Shown here: in pieces, positions 35,520 through 44,998 of the stretch
Numbering within the stretch: the stretch's first letter is position 1
Layout: each line of letters opens with the position of its first letter
Source: Isoetes taiwanensis
Taxonomy: Eukaryota; Streptophyta; Lycopodiopsida; Isoetales; Isoetaceae
Assembly: GCA_021234155.1 (NCBI GenBank)
Contig: JAJEKV010000032.1
Location: 7,722,736-7,786,735, forward strand
Length of the DNA stretch: 64,000 bases
Reading direction: 5' to 3'
The notes under the pieces: generated by a model
Database searches by the model: none
Told to the model about the DNA's origin: nothing
The model's input: only the letters and a program-made list of their open reading frames with translations
Program-made: the position numbers and the translations under genes

Positions 35520-36370
35520 TATACTACGAATGATTGCATTTAATTAAGAGAGTCCGTAATTTAAATCTAGGATAATGATACGGGCTTGCTCCTGGAGAAT
35601 GGGCTAGCCTAGAGATCAAATGGCAAGGGCTAAATGCAGTTGCAGTCATGAGATCTTAGAGATTTTTAAGCCGAAAGTTCGGGAATTTTGAGTTTTTACA
35701 TTAGATGCACTAACAAATCCCTTGGCTATGGAAAGTGTTTTTAATATGAAATATTAAAAAACCTGACCTAAGTGCTCTTGTATTGAATAAAATTGTGAAG
35801 TTCAGCCTACATCTACATCAGAGAAATGGAGCGCTCTACATCGACATGTTGGCTTACTAGTAGGGGCAAGCCAACATCCTCTAACTTTCTTCTCCAACAT
35901 AAGTAGGTTATATGGGCAACCTCGGCAAGGGGCGAGAGGAAAACATAGACATATGTAGCAATTATATAATGAGTATCACATGTCATGGTCTTTGCGTTGT
36001 TCCACTGTTGTTTTAGTATTTTATTGTGTACTTGGAACCTCCAGGGTTGGGCTTCTAGGTTTGGTGGCCTGAGTTGCTTCAGCATGTTTATGTCATCTGC
36101 GCTCTATGTTATATTCTTGTGCTCTTTGACACCGGGCATGGCTTCCTCACAAGTGTAGTTTCCTGGTGTAGATGCATATCAACTTTTGGAACCCATAGTA
36201 AGAAAGTCGTATTTAATTAAAGTGGGTCACATATCATTCCCACTTTTTTTTTGGAACCCTATTATTTTACACAAAAAGGACGAGGGAAAATTATTCGACC
36301 TCTATAACTATCCAGAATTTGAGTATTTTTGTGTTAGGTTGGGTCCAAGCATACCATATCTTTCCCTCTG
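35520..36370. other. Gene-less interval
   Basis: No supported gene. It ends at the first copy of the palindrome family (36373-36394). Confidence 0.5.
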
Positions 36371-36372
36371 TT

Positions 36373-36394
36373 TTCTCGGATCGCGAGTCGAGAA
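36373..36394. repeat. Palindrome family, leftmost copy
   Basis: ttctcggatcgcgagtcgag plus aa: one arm perfect, the other with two changes relative to the 22-bp palindrome repeated further right. Confidence 0.8.
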
Positions 36395-36496
36395 CATAAG
36401 AATACAACTCAAACAAAGGAATTTCATTATATATTGAAACCAAAGTTATAGTTGAAAAAGAATTTTTATTAATAAATTAAATAGTTACAACATATT

Positions 36497-36922
36497 TTAC
36501 AACGGATGCAGAGACCATGGCGGTCTTGCTATCACTACAGTTACATCATCATGGTAGGTGGTCCACCTTATAGGAAGAATGTGTGGGGCTTCTTCTTGCT
36601 GTCTATAAGCTTTGGGGGCAACCTGAAGAATGTAAAATGCCTCATAAGGAGGTGCCTCGTGAGCCACCCGCTGACCTGTCCAACCTATTTCTCCACCCTC
36701 CTCTCGCATCTTTTCATCAATCGCCGGATCGAATATGCTCGTTCCCCAACCTTCGTGGATGTCATGCAATGCTTGCAAGATCCTTTGAGCTTTCTGGACT
36801 TGTGAAATGTTCTTCTTCTCTTCCTCATCCCTTGAAGTCCCATAGCGTCTGCAATCACGAGCAAGCTTATCCCAAAGCCCTGGTAAGAGTGTAGCCTGAG
36901 CGGAATCTGTGCCAGAGCCACC
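36497..36922 (-). CDS. Unrecognised C-terminal exon
   Basis: From an acceptor-like TTCTAG (at 36923 on the minus strand) an open frame of about 141 codons runs to TAA. It begins GGSGTDSAQATLLPGLWDKL and includes RYGTSRDEEEKK, EGWGTSIFDPAIDEKM and PIRWTTYHDDVTVVIARP. The acidic-basic alternation at residues 35-55 suggests a helix. No domain is recognised. It lies just past the FCP1-like segment on the same strand and may be the last exon of that gene or of a separate one. Confidence 0.5.
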   Translation of the reverse strand, partial: GGSGTDSAQATLLPGLWDKLARDCRRYGTSRDEEEKKNISQVQKAQRILQALHDIHEGWGTSIFDPAIDEKMREEGGEIGWTGQRVAHEAPPYEAFYILQVAPKAYRQQEEAPHILPIRWTTYHDDVTVVIARPPWSLHPL

Positions 36923-37014
36923 TAGAACAAAGAGAGTCCATGATTAACAATTACGGTGCCATTAGTCATGAGTAACGAAGAAAAAGATGCAGAATTCAAA
37001 ATAGATTGGAGAGC

Positions 37015-37400
37015 ATTCATTCCATATAGTTGCATCCAATCATACAAAGAAGCATACAAATGGTCTCATCATTGGGACAAGCAGTGCCTTTCTCAACTCG
37101 CGAGTCGAGAAAGGCCCTGGAAAGTCAATGTATAACTATTTTCATTACAGAATATGGTTGCATCTAATCACACAAAGAAGCATACAAATAGTCTCATCAT
37201 TGGGACAAACAGTGTCTTTCTCGACTCAGTCGAGAAAGGCCCTGGAAACTCAATGTACAAGTATTTTCATTACAGAATATAGCTGCATCCAATCACACAA
37301 AGAAACATACAAATGGTCTCATCATTGGGACAAGCGGTGCCTTTCTTGACTCCCTGGAAACTCAATGTACAAGTATTCTCATTACAGAATATAGTACAAT
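37015..37400. repeat. About 127-bp minisatellite, three units, each with a palindrome
   Basis: Units contain gcatccaatcacacaaagaa, tctcatcattgggacaag and then the palindrome. Unit 1 carries an almost complete palindrome (37090-37111), unit 2 a version lacking the central CG pairs (37218-37236), and unit 3 only a half (about 37340). The array lies between the unrecognised exon and the FCP1-like segment. Confidence 0.92.
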
Positions 37401-37452
37401 TGTTCACCTTTCTTTCAAAAATTCACATAACTTTGTTATCTGAAATCAGAGA

Positions 37453-38033
37453 TCACTGATCTTGATCACCATAATATTTCTGGTCCATAGCCCTCATGAT
37501 CGCGCTGCTCTCTGGATCAACCTGCTTGAGGTTCGGATAGTTCCTAATGACATCGCCCACAAGAATGGGAAACAGGGCTTCCGCCAACAACACTGGAACG
37601 AGATTGTAAGACAAACACCTATCTGTTTCATGCTCTTCTGGTCGATAACTCTTTGCAATGATTGTATTGTCCGAGTTATGATAGCACTTGTAGGCGGAGT
37701 CGTCTATGATCAGCGTGTTGTGTTTTGTTATAATCCTGGTATGCTTCATAAACTCTTTCCAGCCTTTTCACCATAATAGGCTTCCCCTTCATGAGCCGGA
37801 TCGAGGTCTGACACATCTCGACCCTTTCCTTTTCCCAAATAAATGAACTTTAACACGGGCAGGCCGAGTACACCAAGGACATTGACAACATTTTTCTTTG
37901 CCATACAAGGCCACTTCGAATCCCAGTTCCAGGCACCATTCAATAATCTCTTTTGCTCGAAGCCGAGGATAGACGATCTTAGACCCTGCCTTTGTTGGCT
38001 TCTATGAGGTGTTAAGCTCAGGGACTTCACCAT
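37453..38033 (-). pseudogene. FCP1/NIF-like phosphatase-domain segment, frameshifted
   Basis: Two overlapping minus-strand frames make one protein segment. The upstream part (37746-38033) has RLLNGAWNWDSKWPCMAKKN, then GLPVLKFIYLG and DPAHEGEAYYGEKA. The downstream part (37453-37749) has WKEFMKH, then NTLIIDDSAYKCYHNSDNT and AKSYRPEEH. The IIDDS block followed by aromatic-rich spacing is the C-terminal half of the HAD-type FCP1 homology domain, which dephosphorylates serine in proteins such as the RNA polymerase II tail. The N-terminal DxDxT motif was not found. The frames overlap near 37747 and differ by a small indel, so the copy is damaged or the assembly has an error there. Confidence 0.6.
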
Positions 38034-38351
38034 CGTGGTATACTGCAGCCGAGACTCTTAGTGGGCCCCTCTGGATCCCAGTTCGAGTTTGGCTCTGACC
38101 AGATTTCTTCTTGATCGGGATCCAAATGCAGGATCAGGTCCTTTCTTCACGATCCCATTGTTTTGTACTGGACTACCTTTTTTGGATGCAGTGTCCTCCT
38201 GTGCAATTGAATCGCCAATAGATCCCTGTGATCATGACAATGATCCAGATTGGTTACGCTCAATGTCCCTGGAATGATGAAGGCCATCAGTTTATGAAAG
38301 GAGGTTCTCGAAATAGAGCATAGACCCCTGAGAGAACAGGCCATTCATATA

Positions 38352-38933
38352 TCACTCGCATACAATCTGATCTCCCTCGACCAAGCTGGTAATGAAGTAC
38401 TTGATAACTCTCGGCCGGATAAGAATTCTATGTATTGGACCTGTCGCACCATCAGTGCTGACTTTGTCAAGCGATGGCACATCCTCCATAAACCTGCCGC
38501 CTTTCCAGGGTTCCATGTGCTCCTGAGAAATCATGAACTTATCGATGTAATGGTGCTCGTTTGACCACCACTTGTTCAAGTCTGCATTCGACCTTGGAAC
38601 CAGAACCAAAATTATGTTGGCAAAACTTGGTGCCTTTGGCAGGCCAAGTCTACATTCATGTTCCAACTCGTATATGGAATACAAGACTTCGTTTCTGAAA
38701 TTAATATCCGATGCCCACTGTGAGACAACAGTTGTTTGATTGCCCGGCATGCACAAAATAAGGAAACTGAAAGTATCTAGCTCGGTCATATCCAGACACG
38801 TCTTATACCACTGCTCAATGTCAGCTTTTTCGTAAAATAGGATGGTATCTTCGATCATATTCATGGCAAATAGTGCCACAGGCCCAGCCGCTAGCTCCAA
38901 ACCACTGAATCCTCTGTGACCCAAGGTTACCAA
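38352..38933 (-). CDS. Unrecognised exon of the FCP1-like locus
   Basis: A long open frame of 193 codons on the same strand as the FCP1-like segment, 320 bases upstream of it. It contains GFSGLELAAGPVALFAMNMI, FSFLILCMPGNQTTVVSQWA, FANIILVLVPRSNADLNKWW and GRFMEDVPSLDKV. Alternating hydrophobic strands suggest a globular alpha/beta domain. I do not recognise the family. It is probably an upstream exon of the same gene. Part of an intron may be read through at either end. Confidence 0.5.
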   Translation of the reverse strand: MVTLGHRGFSGLELAAGPVALFAMNMIEDTILFYEKADIEQWYKTCLDMTELDTFSFLILCMPGNQTTVVSQWASDINFRNEVLYSIYELEHECRLGLPKAPSFANIILVLVPRSNADLNKWWSNEHHYIDKFMISQEHMEPWKGGRFMEDVPSLDKVSTDGATGPIHRILIRPRVIKYFITSLVEGDQIVCE

Positions 38934-39134
38934 GAAGGGAGGGAGGTATCGTCCATCTTAAATGACACCACCCCAAATCCAAGCTTCCACTTTAGATGTG
39001 CCATAGCGCGTTCAGGAAAGGGGGTGGTTTCAACGTTCCGTTTAAGCTTCGTGTTGATGTAGGGTTGGCATAGCCGGTTCAACTCCTTTATATCATCCTC
39101 ATCAAGCGCAGCCTTCTCCTTATAGTAATTAAAA

Positions 39135-39644
39135 TCATGGCAAGTGTTGAATGCAATATTTTAGAAATCTGTGATGCATTCTTCCAATGCATGTCGTCTC
39201 TTCGACTGTGGCATAATCTTTTGCGTCCTGCATTTTTGAACTCCTAGTCTTCCTTAGCAGGATTGTTCCATCCAGGATTTTGCTTTGTAGATCAAGCGTT
39301 TCTTTGTCCGTGAGCCCCTGTATCCTTTTCATGAACTGTTTGTCAAACAACTTTGGGTCTGGCCTTGTTGGCAATTCTCCATTGCTGTTCTTAAACTTGC
39401 CTCTTGTCCAGAGAGCCCAGATCTCAGTCCATTTTACCCAGACCACCTCACTGCACAGAATGGGATCATATTGGTCAGATAGGGATTCCCTGCCCTTTCT
39501 TAGTGTTCTCTTTTTTTTCTCATCTTCATCATCCCTCTCATCATCTTCCTGGCCTTCCAGAAGAACATATCTGCACAGTTTCTCGAAGGTCTTCCACTTG
39601 TCTGAGAGAGCCCTATTTCCTTTAGGCCGCTGAGGACAACACAA
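39135..39644 (-). CDS. Unrecognised exon, acidic and helical
   Basis: A minus-strand frame of 169 codons: KWKTFEKLCRYVLLEGQEDD, an acidic-basic run (DERDDEDEKKKRTLRKGRE), VVWVKWTEIWALWTRGKF, then NGELPTRPDPKLFDKQFMKR. The sequence is protein-like and far longer than chance. No known domain is recognised. It is likely another exon of the FCP1-like locus. The charged run would suit a nuclear protein, but that is inference. Confidence 0.5.
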   Translation of the reverse strand: MCCPQRPKGNRALSDKWKTFEKLCRYVLLEGQEDDERDDEDEKKKRTLRKGRESLSDQYDPILCSEVVWVKWTEIWALWTRGKFKNSNGELPTRPDPKLFDKQFMKRIQGLTDKETLDLQSKILDGTILLRKTRSSKMQDAKDYATVEETTCIGRMHHRFLKYCIQHLP

Positions 39645-39764
39645 TGCCTTTCACTGTTGCCGAGCATGTATGATCTGGTTAGGATACAGGCTGCAATGAA
39701 TAAATGGAACTATGTCAGAACAATTATTTTAATAATCCATGGGAAGAGAACATGCAGAGTGTTT

Positions 39765-40095
39765 GGGGCTTTCTCGACTCGCCTAGTCGAGAATACCCGG
39801 AGAAGGACAAAATAGAGGGTGCAGGAGCTTTCTCAACTCGCGAGTCGAGAAAGTCCCCAACTGCTAGGAGGCCTCTGCATAGCAGTAAATTTGAAATTCT
39901 GAGTATTCTCGAGTCGCGTGTCGAGAATACCCAGAGGAAGACAAAAAACAGAGAGTGCGGGGGATTTCTCGACTCGCGAGTCGAGAAAGTCCCCAACTAC
40001 TAGAAAGCCTCTGCATAGCAGTAAAGTCGAGAATACCCAGAGGAAGACAAAAAACAGAGGGTGCAGGGGCTCGACTCGCGAGTCGAGAATGGCCC
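39765..40095. repeat. About 136-bp minisatellite, each unit with two palindromes
   Basis: Three units share tacccagaggaagacaaaaa, agagggtgcaggggct and ctctgcatagcagtaaa. Palindromes lie at 39771-39793, 39830-39851, 39906-39927, 39966-39987 (perfect over 22 bases) and 40070-40090, plus a half-copy at about 40025. Predicted frames across it are repeats of the palindrome and are not coding. Confidence 0.93.
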
Positions 40096-40099
40096 TGGT

Positions 40100-40545
40100 G
40101 CAGACTGAGTAAAATATAGCTGGCACTTGCTGTTATTGTATTCTGACAGTGGCTAATGCTGGCAAGCTCGGTGGGTGGTGTATCCACTGAGAGAACTCTG
40201 CACTCCCGTTTGGAATACCGATCCTTAATCCTTTGTGGCACCTCCTTTTCTGTCTGCAACACTTGTGCCCTCACGGAATGCTGAACATCTATAACCCAGA
40301 ACCTCACATCTTTGCCCTTCAGGTCTTCCTCAGTGCTCTACCTGAACAATTCATCTGTAGCTCTGCTGAATGCCTATAACGTCCGCAGGCATTGGATCCA
40401 CAACAGGATGATGCACCATGAGGTTCAGAATATCTAACATGTGAGCTGGATTAAATTCCCTATGGTTGAAGAGGACCGCATCACCAGTGCAATTATTCAA
40501 CCGTCTTATGTCCAGTAGTAACTTGTGCTAATCCCCAGTGGATAA
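40100..40545 (-). pseudogene. Unrecognised coding fragments of the FCP1-like locus
   Basis: Minus-strand codons give DIRRLNNCTGDAVLFNHREF, then NPAHMLDILNLMVHHPVVDP, and after a shift MRFWVIDVQHSVRAQVLQTE with VLSVDTPPTELASISHC. The segments are protein-like and consecutive but lie in two frames. No domain is recognised. Confidence 0.45.
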
Positions 40546-40597
40546 AACTGAGCCAGACGCTCCATCTTTTGGCCCCCCTCCCCCCTCTGTGACTTCC

Positions 40598-41250
40598 TTA
40601 TTTAGTCGTCTGGATCCAAGAATGGGAGTCTACCATTTCATCATCTTCAGCGTCAAAATCCTCTGGAGTGCTTTCAGTTTCTCCACTTGCACTCTTCTCT
40701 GGACTTTTCTCCCTCTCAACAACATCCTTCGTAACTGTTGAGTGCTTTAAAGTCTTAAGCACATTGGATGTGAACATCCTTGTGTTAAAGAGCTTCTCCC
40801 TCACCCTGGAAATCTTCATTCTGAGCTCCTTGAAGTGACGTTCCAGCCTCCTTCATCCCTTCCAAAATTTCCAACCCAAGTTCTGGCAATCTACAGACGC
40901 CGACCTTTTATCAGTCCTTTTGGCCTTGCTCATCGATGTAGAAGAATAATTAGAGACTGATAATTTCCTGGTATGGTAAAATTTTCCTTTCAGGACGTCC
41001 TCCACGTACAAAGTAACATGTCTTGAATCTGGAGCAGCAACATAGAAGACCACACCGACCTTCTTATACTTGTCGCCAAGACTTCTTTTATCCCTTTGAC
41101 AGAGAAACAGATCTTTTTCTTTCCCACAGGATGTTACTTCGACATACCACCAGCAATCCGCAGGGGTTTCCAAACAGCTCTGTCTCCAATCCTTCAAGGA
41201 CAAAGAATGGAGTTCTACCAGTGATCACGAGTGACTCTGCCGTAAATACT
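40598..41250 (-). pseudogene. Unrecognised exon with in-frame stop
   Basis: After an acceptor-like CCTTGCAG on the minus strand, codons give VFTAESLVITGRTPFFVLEG. A frame change follows, then ADCWWYVEVTSCGKEKDLFL, KKVGVVFYVAAPDSRHVTLY and NLGWKFWKG. A TGA interrupts, and the same frame continues as RRLERHFKELRMKISRVREK to a serine/acid-rich end (EKSPEKSASGETESTPED). The mixed lesions indicate a decayed copy. The family is unknown. Confidence 0.45.
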
Positions 41251-41267
41251 GCAAGGCTAACATACCG

Positions 41268-41534
41268 TCAGAACAGATAAACGAATCGAATCAAACTTGA
41301 GAGCTTACCGAGAGGCATGGTCTTTTGTTTCTTCGTTAAACTAGAACCCAACTCCGATCCGGCGCCCCGCTTCTTTGTTGAAATCGTCATGTCTTGATGC
41401 TTGCACTGTCTCTTGCTGCTCGAATTCCCTTCTAAACTTAGCCTCTTCGGGGACTTTGTATATTTGGAACTGCACGTTAAAAACAGGTTCCGGCGTGTTC
41501 TTAAATTTGAAATTAAGGACATACAATCATTCAA
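41268..41534 (-). pseudogene. Unrecognised 5' exon fragment
   Basis: Two frames on the minus strand are both protein-like: LNFKFKNTPEPVFNVQFQIY with VPEEAKFRREFEQQETVQAS, and, further on, KKRGAGSELGSSLTKKQKTM before a donor-like CTCG/GTAAGC. A frameshift probably separates the two halves of one exon. It would be the most upstream visible part of the FCP1-like locus. Confidence 0.4.
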
Positions 41535-41539
41535 GGAAA

Positions 41540-42290
41540 AAAGTGGGCTAAGGGTACAACACGGCCATCTTTAGCCCGCCCAAACACTAATTCAAAATTT
41601 TACATTTCGGGGGACTAAGTGTATCGGGCGCAGAGAAGTTTATCGGGAGCATAGTTTTATCGGGTCTTAGCAGTCCGAGGCCGAGAGAGATCCCAAACGA
41701 CTTCTAGGCATAGTGCCACGATGCTGTAAGCTCCTAACATCGGTTTAATCTGTATCTCCATCTAACTGAGTGTTTTGTTGAAACTAGATGATTTGATCGG
41801 TGTGCGTGGGGCCAAGATAGCAGCGAAGATGAGCTAGAGGATACGGGCACTCTTCACTACAACGCCATGGAGAAGGGATACACAAGAATCGCTTTGACAC
41901 AAGTTTTTAATAGAGATGCCTTGTTGATGAGGCCGACAAAAGAAGCAAAGACCCTCGGAGAGGCTGCGGGATCTGTGATACAATGGCCCAAAGAGTACTT
42001 GCGAGAAGAGGTGAGTGCTTACCACTATTTTATTAGGATGCTTCTTTCAGAGATCCTTAGACTTGTTTAGAATGTGGAACTGCTCGAAAGCTCGATCGAT
42101 TGGTTGTTTCCTTGTTGAGCATATTTCAGCGTCGAGACACTCTCTGGGTTTAGAGATGCTGAGCAAGGGAGCAACCAATCGGAGAACTCGCGAACAGCTC
42201 CATGTTTTAGTAGTCTTGGTTGGAATGCATTCCCTGTGTTTATTCGCAGAGGCCTCCACCCAGTCTGAGCCCCTCCCCTTCGCAACATTC
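41540..42290. other. Interval without a supported gene
   Basis: Short plus-strand frames at 41.87-42.07 kb have no recognisable domain. The sequence leads into the foldback at 42293. Confidence 0.45.
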
Positions 42291-42292
42291 GA

Positions 42293-42602
42293 GGATCTAC
42301 TCCCCCACACTCGCCTTGCTATTACACTCCCTATTCTCGACTCGCTAGTCGAGAATGCCTTAGTTGATGTACGCGTAGTGCACTCCCCTTGTTTCGAACA
42401 CGAAGCCGAGAATGCGCGCCATCCGGACCGGATCCTCAAGGGCGCCGGAGTAGAGGGATCTAGTCCGGATGGCCGCATTCCCTCGACTCACATTTCGAGA
42501 GAAAGGGGGAGTGCACTAGCCGCATTAACAACTAAGGCATTCTCGACTAGCGAGTCGAGAATAGGGAGTGTAATAGCGAGGCGAGTGTGGGGGAGTAGAT
42601 CC
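42293..42602. repeat. 310-bp foldback (long near-perfect hairpin)
   Basis: The segment is nearly self-complementary from end to end. The left arm begins ggatctactcccccacactc and the reverse complement of the right arm begins identically, with one mismatch in the first 60 bases. The inner arms also pair (gcgccatccggaccggatc with gatctagtccggatggccgc), leaving almost no loop. A palindrome-family copy sits in each arm (42333-42356 and 42539-42562). Mirror-image open frames on both strands follow from the symmetry and are not genes. Confidence 0.92.
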
Positions 42603-42900
42603 TGGAGTGTTGGGTGAGTGAGGCAATCTCGACTCACGAGTTTGGAATAGGAGTGTAATAGGGTGAGGCATTCTCGACAAGCGAGTCGAGAATAGGGAGT
42701 GTAATAGGGTGAGGCATTCTTGACTAGCGAGTCGAGAATAGGGAGTGTAATAGGGTGAGGCATTCTCGACTAGTGAGGCGAGTGTGGGCGAGTGTTGGGT
42801 GGGTGAGGCAATCTCGACTCGCGAGTCGAGAATAGAGAGTGTAATAGGATGAGGCATTCTCGACTAGCAAGTCGAGAATAGGGAGTGTAATAGTGAGGTG
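42603..42900. repeat. About 46-bp tandem array with embedded palindromes
   Basis: Units of gggagtgtaatagggtgagg followed by a palindrome variant (cattctcgactagcgagtcg) recur at about 42624, 42671, 42717, 42760, 42812 and 42857. Variants differ in the central bases. Confidence 0.93.
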
Positions 42901-42955
42901 AGCGTGGGGGAGCGAGGAGTGTTTGCTGGGTGAGGCATTCAGCGACATCAGCGAA

Positions 42956-43083
42956 GTCGAGAATGCCTCAGCCCCGCCAAGACTCCAGAAGTACTCTCCT
43001 CCCCGTTAAGATTCGGGTGAAGTACTCTTCCTATTAGGAAGAGTACTTCCTGGAGTGATGGTCGGGCCTGAGGCATTCTCGAC
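42956..43083. repeat. Second foldback, 128 bp
   Basis: The left arm gtcgagaatgcctcagcccc (42956 onwards) pairs with the right arm ending gggcctgaggcattctcgac (43083). The loop region overlaps a separate perfect hairpin, gaagtactcttcc-tatta-ggaagagtacttc (43019-43049), so alternative structures compete. A full palindrome follows at once (43076-43096). Confidence 0.88.
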
Positions 43084-43096
43084 TCGCGAGTCGAGA

Positions 43097-43845
43097 TTAC
43101 AGGTTGTAGACTACACCTTTCTTGCAAGGGAGGATGTATTATATGTTAGAAAGATCTATTACAATGCTCTAAACTACCTAACATCTTCACAGTTCAATTA
43201 TGTATTAGAAAGATCTGTGCAATGCTCTAAACTACCTAACGTCTTCACAGTTCAACCGAATGAAACATTCATAGTTGTTTCTTTTCTGTACATGCTTGCT
43301 CTGCAATTTTTTCCTTCTATCACATGTCTTTGCAGGATTAAATGGCAACAGTGAGGCATTCAATTAAATAATAGAAGCAAAGAACACGGAACTGGCACCC
43401 CAAAAAAAGGGAAAAAAAAAACAATGATCCTGGCCTGATCTGGCCTAAATAAAACAAGATAACATAAGGAACGTACCTGGCAGATTTGCTGGAAGAAGAC
43501 GCAGCTTCCATGTCTGATTCCTTGCTTATACAGGCACTTGCAAATTGAGAATAGGGGTTTGTCGGGCTGGAAATTGTATCAGGGGATAGTAAGAGCCTCT
43601 AAATACTAGAAATGGAAGAAAGAAGTAAGAATATAGTAAAGCACATGGAAATAACAAGATCAATGGTAAAAATAATGCTAACGTACAGGCAATGTCATGC
43701 GTGACGTGGGTGTGAAGACTGCTGACGTGGCCACGTCAGCAGACACTGAGGAATTGACATGCGGCCACAAGAATATATTATGGCTCTATGGTTTTAATGT
43801 TATGGTTTTAATAGCTTATAGTTTTAATGTTATGGTTATATGTAG
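43097..43845. other. Gene-less interval
   Basis: Contains a diverged duplication of gaaagatctattacaatgct / gaaagatctgtgcaatgctc around 43148-43250. No gene is seen. Confidence 0.5.
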
Positions 43846-43847
43846 CA

Positions 43848-44408
43848 AAATAGCAGGGGATTCCAGGGGGATTTGATATGGATGTAAAAATAACAATTCC
43901 TGAAATCATAGATCATATATCCCTAAAATAATTGAATGGGCTGTTATAAAAAAAAACATAGATTCAAGATTAAAAATAATCACATTAGCTCACTGGGTAC
44001 ATTGGTAGTAGTCTTATTAGAACATTGAGTTAATTTTGGTAGAGGTTCAAGCCCTCATATTTCATATTCTAAAATCTTTGACAAAGCCGTATAGAGATTC
44101 GATATTGCCTCAAAACCTTAGGCGAAATCATATTTCATATTTCAAAATCATAGGTGCCTCCAATCATAAATAACTATAAGCAAAGCCTTCATATTTCATA
44201 TTCTAAAATCTTTGGCAAAGCCGTATAGAGATTCGATATTCCCTCAAAACCTTAGGCAAAATCATATTTCATATTTCAAAATCATAGGCGCCTCCAATCA
44301 TAAATAACTATAAGCGAAACGAGAGGTGCCCAGAGGCCCGAACATACGATCTGAGTTGTAGGATTGACGAATCTGACGACTGTGGTAGTCTAGGGTGCAC
44401 CTCGTTTT
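43848..44408 (+). mobile_element. tRNA-related interspersed repeat, copy C
   Basis: The best copy of the family. An A-box TAGCTCACTGG (43986-43996) and B-box GGTTCAAGCCC (44044-44054) are correctly ordered 58 bases apart, as in a tRNA-derived polymerase III promoter. About 135 bases upstream of the A-box are also shared with the other copies, so the tRNA-like part is internal. A segment of about 125 bp starting catatttcatattctaaaat is duplicated in tandem (about 44057-44183 and 44190-44315). The repeat ends gggtgcacctcg. Confidence 0.75.
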
Positions 44409-44990
44409 AATAATTATGGTTGTATGGTTATATATACGGTTATGATGTTATATGGTTATATGGTTATATTTTATTGTTTATTGTTTTGTAGTGTTCATGG
44501 TTATATGGTTATAATGTGTCTTCTTTCATTTAGGGTGCATGTGAGATAAGCAGAATGGAGCCAAGCATGCCAAACACAGGACATTGCCCTAGGCTCCAAT
44601 GGAGGAAGATGGGTTGATTATTGTTGCACCCGTGCAACGGGATGGTCTTTGCAGAGGGCATCATAACTGCAGTGGATCCAATCCATCTGATAGTGTGAAT
44701 GATCAAAGGCTGGGAGATGATCATCTTGGTGTTGGCATTGGGAAGCTTCTTATCCAAGTTGATACAATCATGTCCCAGGGGTGCTCCAGTGACTGTATTA
44801 TGTGCTCTGGGTTGCTGGAGTCTCAAGCTCAATTAAGATAGCCAATTAGATATATTACACACAAGAATGGTGAGATCCTAGAAGGCCCAACTGAAGTAGA
44901 TACCTCAAGATCCAACCCAGGCAATGTGGAAGGTTTGGCGGTGGATGAGCATCCTTTGATCACGAGGAAGAGGCGCTACATTTAGAAGGT
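44409..44990. other. Low-complexity TGGTTATA stretch and possible transposon 5' region
   Basis: tatggttatatggttata units fill 44415-44515. The rest may be the upstream part of the DUF7869-type transposon, since a short open frame (44599-44841) lies on the same strand. No motif is recognised. Confidence 0.4.
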
Positions 44991-44998
44991 AGCCAAGG

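Noticed and set aside
37015-40095. CRISPR-like reading of the regularly spaced palindromes
   Set aside because: The context is a plant nuclear genome with introns; spacers are homologous to each other, not unique, so these are minisatellites.
39724-40112. Frames with repeated FLDSRVEK-like units
   Set aside because: Translations of the minisatellite with embedded palindromes, present in all frames and on both strands.
42015-42617. A 200-codon plus-strand frame with a mirror-image minus-strand frame
   Set aside because: Both arise from the self-complementary foldback and the palindrome arrays; the two translations repeat each other and no protein family is suggested.
42488-42948. Minus-strand frames with repeated LPILDSL and YYTPYSRLAS units, suggestive of a repeat protein
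   Set aside because: The amino-acid repeats are translations of the 46-bp satellite in several frames at once.
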